NCBI GenBank assembly: GCA_040414495.1
Contig: JBEDUI010000078.1
Coordinates: 1-34,358, forward strand
Source of the DNA: DATAVB01 sp040414495
GTDB lineage: Bacteria > Actinomycetota > Actinomycetes > Mycobacteriales > QHCD01
DNA: 34,358 bases
Direction of reading: 5' to 3'
A program made the translations under genes and the position numbers. The notes beneath the pieces are model-generated. The model worked only from the letters and a program-made list of their open reading frames with translations. It searched no databases and was not told the DNA's origin. Shown here piece by piece: positions 30,883-34,358 of this stretch; the stretch's first letter is position 1, and each line of letters begins with the position of its first letter.

Positions 30883-31173
30883 GTGTCCGTTCTGGTGCCT
30901 GTGGCTCTGCTCCAACGGTTGGAGCAGAGTCAGAGGCGGTCGGGGGCAGTGGTTGAGGTCGCCGTTCGGCAGTGGGTGGGGTGCCGCGGCGCAACGGTCG
31001 GGTGCCGCGGCGCAACGTCAGATGCCGCAGCGGCACGGTCGGGTGCCGCGGCGCAAGGTCGGATGCCGCAGCGCAACGTCAGATGCCGCAGCGCAACGTC
31101 TGGTGCCGCTGGGCAATGGTCGGCTGCCGCGGACTGGCTGGTGGGGGTGGCGGGAGGGGTCGCGCGCCGTTAG
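30883..31173 (+). CDS. Possible small RHH-like protein with repeat-encoded tail
   Basis: A weak candidate of 96 residues starting at GTG 30883. The first 32 residues (SVLVPVALLQRLEQSQRRSG and on to AVRQWVG) have the strand-helix-helix pattern of a ribbon-helix-helix DNA-binding or antitoxin protein. The rest is encoded by the 20-21-bp repeat array and is low-complexity (Cys, Arg, Gly, Ala). No ribosome site or -10 box is clear, and no toxin partner is nearby. Its stop codon overlaps the ndh stop tail to tail. Open frames are cheap in this T-poor repeat, so it may be spurious. Confidence 0.3.
   Translation: MSVLVPVALLQRLEQSQRRSGAVVEVAVRQWVGCRGATVGCRGATSDAAAARSGAAAQGRMPQRNVRCRSATSGAAGQWSAAADWLVGVAGGVARR
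30980..31137. repeat. 20-21-bp tandem repeat array (about eight copies)
   Basis: Units open with GGTGCCGCGGCGCAA or GATGCCGCAGCGCAA and start at 30980, 31001, 31021, 31042, 31062, 31082, 31102 and 31123. The spacing alternates between 20 and 21 bp. The array lies in the 441-nt gap between the tRNA and the end of ndh. Confidence 0.9.
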
Positions 31174-32483
31174 TGCCGGGTCGCCGCCTCGAACGCACGC
31201 CGCGGATTCTGCAGCTCGCCCAGCGACACCGCTTCGCGCCGGAAGAACAACGCCAGCGTCCAGTCGGCGATCACCCGGGCCTTACGGTTCACCGTCGGCA
31301 CCCGGCTCACGTGGTAAGTGCGGTGCATGAACCAGGCCAACCAGCCGCGCAGCTTCACCCCGTACACCTCGGCCACGCCCTTACGCAGGCCGAGGCTGGC
31401 AACCGATCCGGCGTAAGCGTGCACGTACGCCTTGGGCGTGCCACCTTCGAGTGTTGCCTTAATGTTGAGCGCGAGCCGTTTCGCCTGTCGTACCGCGTGT
31501 TGCGCGCTCGGTCCACAGAGGGCATTCGGATCGTCCTTTTTGGACAGATCCGGTACGGCCGCCACATCGCCGGCGCTCCAGGCATCCTCGACGTCCTTGA
31601 GCCGCAGGTCCGGCGTGCAGATCAGCCGCCCCTTCTCGTCCACCGGCAGGCCCTTGGCCAGCGACGCCAGCGGATTGGCCCGACCACCCGCGGTCCACAC
31701 GATCGTCTCGGCGTCGAATTCGGTGCCATCGCTGAGCACGACGTGACCGTCCACCATGGAATTGACCCGGGTGGAGAGCCGGACGTCGATGCCGCGGGCC
31801 AACAGCTGCTCAACGGTGTAAAGGGCCATCGGCTTGCTGACCTCGGGCAGAATCCGGTCCGCCGCCTCGACCAGTACCCAGCGCATGTCGGAGGCCGCGA
31901 CGTCCGGGTAATAGCGCAACGCGCCGCGGGCCATATCCTCCAGCTCCGCGATCGCCTCGACCCCGGCGTAACCGCCGCCGATGAAGACGAAGCTCAACGC
32001 CTTACGCCGGCGGTCCTGATCCTGGGTCGCCGATGCCAGGTCGAGCCGGGACAGCACGAAATTGCGCAGGTAGATCGCCTCGCCGACCGTACGAAACCCG
32101 ATGCCCTGCTCGGCCAGTCCCGGAATCGGCAGCGTACGGGCGATCGAGCCGGCCGCCATCACCAGAACGTCGTACTCGATCTGTAGTTGCTCGCCCTCAA
32201 GCGGCTGCACCGTGGCGACCTTGCTCTGATGGTCGACGCCGGTCACCGTGGCCGAGAGGACGCGGCACCGCCGCAACACCCGGCGCAGCGGCACGACCAC
32301 GTGCCGGGGTTCGATCGCACCGGCCGCCGCCTCGGGCAGAAACGGCTGATATGTCATGTTGGGCTGCGGATCCACGACCGTGATCTCGGCCTGACCGCGC
32401 CGCAGCCGCCGTTGCAGGTGGTACGCGGTATAGAGCCCCACGTACCCGCCGCCGACAATAAGAATGCGCGGTGTCGCCGCCAT
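31170..32483 (-). CDS. ndh: Type II NADH dehydrogenase
   Basis: A 437-residue membrane-associated FAD enzyme that passes electrons from NADH to menaquinone without pumping protons. The FAD-binding VGGGYVGLYTA lies at the N-terminus; the NADH-binding FIGGGYAGVEAIAELEDMA lies near residue 170; TAGGRANPL and the FAD-contact AWSAGDVAAVPD follow. The C-terminal part (AWFMHRTYHVSRVP) is the membrane-binding region. ATG 32483 has a -10 box TAAGCT 7 nt upstream, yet lies only 5 nt after the slipin stop, so it can be read both from its own promoter and by read-through. Length is slightly short of the 463 residues of M. tuberculosis Ndh, as I recall. Confidence 0.92.
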   Translation of the reverse strand: MAATPRILIVGGGYVGLYTAYHLQRRLRRGQAEITVVDPQPNMTYQPFLPEAAAGAIEPRHVVVPLRRVLRRCRVLSATVTGVDHQSKVATVQPLEGEQLQIEYDVLVMAAGSIARTLPIPGLAEQGIGFRTVGEAIYLRNFVLSRLDLASATQDQDRRRKALSFVFIGGGYAGVEAIAELEDMARGALRYYPDVAASDMRWVLVEAADRILPEVSKPMALYTVEQLLARGIDVRLSTRVNSMVDGHVVLSDGTEFDAETIVWTAGGRANPLASLAKGLPVDEKGRLICTPDLRLKDVEDAWSAGDVAAVPDLSKKDDPNALCGPSAQHAVRQAKRLALNIKATLEGGTPKAYVHAYAGSVASLGLRKGVAEVYGVKLRGWLAWFMHRTYHVSRVPTVNRKARVIADWTLALFFRREAVSLGELQNPRRAFEAATRH

Positions 32484-32488
32484 GCGGG

Positions 32489-33337
32489 TCAGCTTAGCTC
32501 AGAGGTCCGTTCCGGCCATTTCGGCGGCAGCTTTTCGATCTGTGCACCGGTCGACTGATCCGGCGGAGCTTCCTCCGACGGAGGCTTATCGCGTTCCATG
32601 AAACGCAGCAATTCAACCGGGAAAGGCAATACCAGCGTCGAATTCTTCTCGGCCGCCACCTCGACCACGGTTTCCAACAATCGCAATTGCAGCGCGGAGG
32701 GGGTATCGGACATCGTTGCCGCCGCGGCGGCGAGTTTCTCCGATGCCTGTAGCTCACCGTCGGCGGCGATCACCCGGGAGCGCCGTTCCCGTTCGGCCTC
32801 GGCCTGCCGGGACATCGAGCGTTTCATTGAATCCGGGAGCGCGACATCCTTGATCTCGACCCGGTCGATATGTACGCCCCATTCCAGCGCCGGGCTGTCG
32901 ATCATCAATTCCAGCCCCTGGTTGAGCCGTTCCCGGTTGGAGAGCAGGTCATCCAGCTCGCTCTTGCCGATGATCGAACGCAGCGAGGTCTGCGCCACCT
33001 GCAATACGGCGAAATTGTAATCCTGCACATTCACCGCGGCGCGCAGCGGATCGACGACCTTGTAATACACGACCGCGTCCACCCGTACGGTGACATTGTC
33101 ACGGGTTATGCCGTCCTGCGCTGGGATCGGCATCGTGACGATCGCGGTGTTGATCTTTCGCATTCGGTCGGCGACCGGCAGGATAAAAGCCAGCCCCGGT
33201 CCACGTTGGACAGGTAATGCGCGACCAAACCGGAAAACCAGGCCGCGTTCCCACTGTTGGACAACCCGGACACTGGCCCCCAGCGCCACAATTCCCAGGA
33301 CGATGATCACGATGATGATGGCGATGATCGCTGCCAT
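32489..33337 (-). CDS. Slipin/SPFH (band 7) membrane protein
   Basis: A 282-residue stomatin-like protein. Residues 3-22 form one hydrophobic helix, followed at 25-200 by the SPFH/band 7 domain (VVQQWERGLVFRFGRALPVQRGPGLAFILP; VYYKVVDPLRAAVNV), then a charged coiled-coil stretch (KRSMSRQAEAERERRSRVIAADGE). These proteins oligomerise on membranes and scaffold microdomains; some are cut by NfeD-type proteases, but no nfeD gene is seen here. AGGAGG lies 5 nt before the ATG. It leads into ndh and follows a small membrane protein and a DUF58 gene on the same strand. Confidence 0.9.
   Translation of the reverse strand: MAAIIAIIIVIIVLGIVALGASVRVVQQWERGLVFRFGRALPVQRGPGLAFILPVADRMRKINTAIVTMPIPAQDGITRDNVTVRVDAVVYYKVVDPLRAAVNVQDYNFAVLQVAQTSLRSIIGKSELDDLLSNRERLNQGLELMIDSPALEWGVHIDRVEIKDVALPDSMKRSMSRQAEAERERRSRVIAADGELQASEKLAAAAATMSDTPSALQLRLLETVVEVAAEKNSTLVLPFPVELLRFMERDKPPSEEAPPDQSTGAQIEKLPPKWPERTSELS
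32491..32496 (-). promoter_or_regulatory. -10 box of ndh inside the slipin stop region
   Basis: TAAGCT on the minus strand ends 7 nt before the ndh ATG and overlaps the last codons of the slipin gene, giving an internal leaderless promoter. Confidence 0.45.
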
Positions 33338-33385
33338 GGCGACCTCCTGCGCGAGGTTCGTCCCCAGGCTACGCCGGATGGCGGC

Positions 33386-33949
33386 TCAGCGACGGCCGTA
33401 CGCCAACCAGACCGGTACCGAGACGACAACGACTGCGCCGACCAGGCCGATCAACTCGAGCGTGAGCGACCCCGGCAGCTGGCCCACGGCGTACCCGATG
33501 CCGATCAATACAGCGCTGGCGACCGCACTCAGCGCGACATGTCCGGACCAACGGACCAGCAGCTGACCCTCCAACTTGGCCGTCGGCGGCAACGCGCCGC
33601 ACAACGCCGCCACGGTGTGTACGAGGTAGAGGTCCGCGGCCAACGCGATCGTCCGGCCGACCGGCGGCGAACCGCGCAACCCGTACGCAATCAGCCATTC
33701 GGCCACCATGACCCCGAGCACGACCGCCGGCGCCGAACTGTCCGGCAGCAACAATGTCCCGATCAACGCGAGCAGACCGACGACGGTCAGCACACCGGAC
33801 AGGCTGGCCCAGGGCTGGTCGAGTATCACGAATCCGGCCACACCGAGCACCGCCAACAGACCGCGCAGCCCGAGTTGCAGGCCGGGCATGGCGCGGGTGG
33901 TCCGCCACCAGCGCTGCACTCCCGCAACGGCCTCATCGACCGCGGTCAT
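33386..33949 (-). CDS. Integral membrane protein, unknown function
   Basis: A 187-residue protein with about five hydrophobic segments (about 27-43, 49-67, 74-90, 103-118 and 137-180). No domain name is certain. ATG 33949 is preferred; upstream in-frame starts would overlap the DUF58 gene. It starts 13 nt after the DUF58 stop, so the two probably form one unit, as membrane proteins often accompany DUF58 genes. No strong ribosome site is visible, suggesting coupling. It precedes the slipin gene by 48 nt. Confidence 0.75.
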   Translation of the reverse strand: MTAVDEAVAGVQRWWRTTRAMPGLQLGLRGLLAVLGVAGFVILDQPWASLSGVLTVVGLLALIGTLLLPDSSAPAVVLGVMVAEWLIAYGLRGSPPVGRTIALAADLYLVHTVAALCGALPPTAKLEGQLLVRWSGHVALSAVASAVLIGIGYAVGQLPGSLTLELIGLVGAVVVVSVPVWLAYGRR

Positions 33950-33962
33950 CCCAGAACCCCTG

Positions 33963-34358
33963 TCATCGCAGCGCCCTTGGTGCGGCCGCGGCCCGGCTGA
34001 TGTCGCGCAGCACCTCATCCAGCGAACCGGCGCCGCTCCAGGCCACCACCGGTACGCCCAACTCGGCCAGCCGGCCGATGTCGACCTCGCGTTCGAGCCG
34101 CCACACCCGCCAGGCCACGTCGGTCCATTCGCTACGCCGCGGCGGTTTCGCGCCGTCGGGCAACGTGTCGATGACGAGCACCGAATGCCCGGCCCGGCCC
34201 AGCGAAGCCGCGCGCGACAACGCCGAGTCGCCGACCAGCGGGCTGAGCATCAGCACCAACGCACCGGGTGACACCTCGCCCAGCGCCATCGTCGTGGTGA
34301 TCCCGCCGGTACGCGAGGGCCGTACATCCAGCAGCACATCGAAGATCCGCACCAGGTG
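33963..34358 (-). CDS. DUF58 protein, C-terminal part
   Basis: The last 131 codons of a gene that continues past the right edge. The block RPSRTGGITTTMALGEVSPGALVLMLSPLVGD and the later HSVLVIDTLPDG are typical of the C-terminal half of actinobacterial DUF58 proteins, whose VWA-like domain lies upstream. DUF58 proteins usually sit beside a MoxR ATPase, which I would expect further right. The downstream membrane protein gene is 13 nt away. Function is unknown; roles in protein-complex assembly or cell-wall stress have been proposed for relatives. Confidence 0.8.
   Translation of the reverse strand, partial: HLVRIFDVLLDVRPSRTGGITTTMALGEVSPGALVLMLSPLVGDSALSRAASLGRAGHSVLVIDTLPDGAKPPRRSEWTDVAWRVWRLEREVDIGRLAELGVPVVAWSGAGSLDEVLRDISRAAAAPRALR

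Noticed and set aside
30883..31173. A toxin-antitoxin module based on the RHH-like ORF
   Set aside because: No toxin gene lies beside it; only the weak RHH resemblance remains, kept as a low-confidence CDS.

Overview
The window is high-GC actinobacterial DNA. It carries a mycothiol S-conjugate amidase (mca), an actinobacterial GreA, DUF4307 and DUF1622 proteins, and many genes that appear to start on leaderless mRNAs (a TANNNT box 6-7 nt before the start codon). Much of the left and centre is, from memory of the Mycobacterium tuberculosis map, an inverted and interrupted version of the Rv1075c-Rv1086 neighbourhood: uppS-type synthase, trhA, DUF255 protein, small membrane protein, mca, DUF4307, greA, metB, cbs, SGNH hydrolase. 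I cannot name the genus. No phage, insertion sequence, CRISPR array or rRNA is visible.

Layout. 1-5.6 kb: 5' end of a cis-prenyltransferase gene (cut by the window edge), divergent trhA, then on the minus strand a zinc alcohol dehydrogenase, adenosine deaminase and a thioredoxin-fold DUF255 protein. 5.8-7.1 kb: a secreted S53 (sedolisin) protease. 7.3-9.7 kb: mca with a small membrane protein, divergent from DUF4307-greA. 9.8-13 kb: an Lrp-type regulator with a repetitive N-terminal tail, divergent from hppD (tyrosine catabolism), then a TauE/SafE exporter preceded by a possible leader peptide. 13-19.9 kb: a Pro/Gly/Thr-rich one-pass membrane protein, ilvA, a MoxR-VWA pair and a small membrane protein. 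19.9-24.8 kb: metB and cbs (transsulfuration) on the minus strand, with a two-gene ABC transporter on the plus strand between them. 24.8-27 kb: two tandem SGNH-hydrolase paralogues, the second lacking the catalytic serine. 27-31.2 kb: a small hypothetical gene, a Bax-inhibitor-like membrane protein, a GT4 glycosyltransferase, a DUF1622 protein and a tRNA with a UAA anticodon but a class I body. 31.2-34.4 kb: minus-strand run of a DUF58 protein (partial), a membrane protein, a slipin/SPFH protein and a type II NADH dehydrogenase.

Functional links. cbs and metB interconvert homocysteine and cysteine, and cysteine feeds the mycothiol that Mca acts on. The Lrp-like protein probably controls hppD through a 17-bp palindrome in the shared upstream region. 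MoxR-VWA and DUF58-membrane protein-slipin are cell-envelope or chaperone-type modules of poorly known role.

The most unusual material is not a recognisable new system but a set of irregularities: short tandem-repeat arrays (17-39 bp periods) between genes and at gene ends, one of them translated into the regulator's N-terminus; a probable SGNH pseudoenzyme; the odd tRNA; a DnaA-box cluster upstream of metB and the ABC operon; and widespread leaderless starts.
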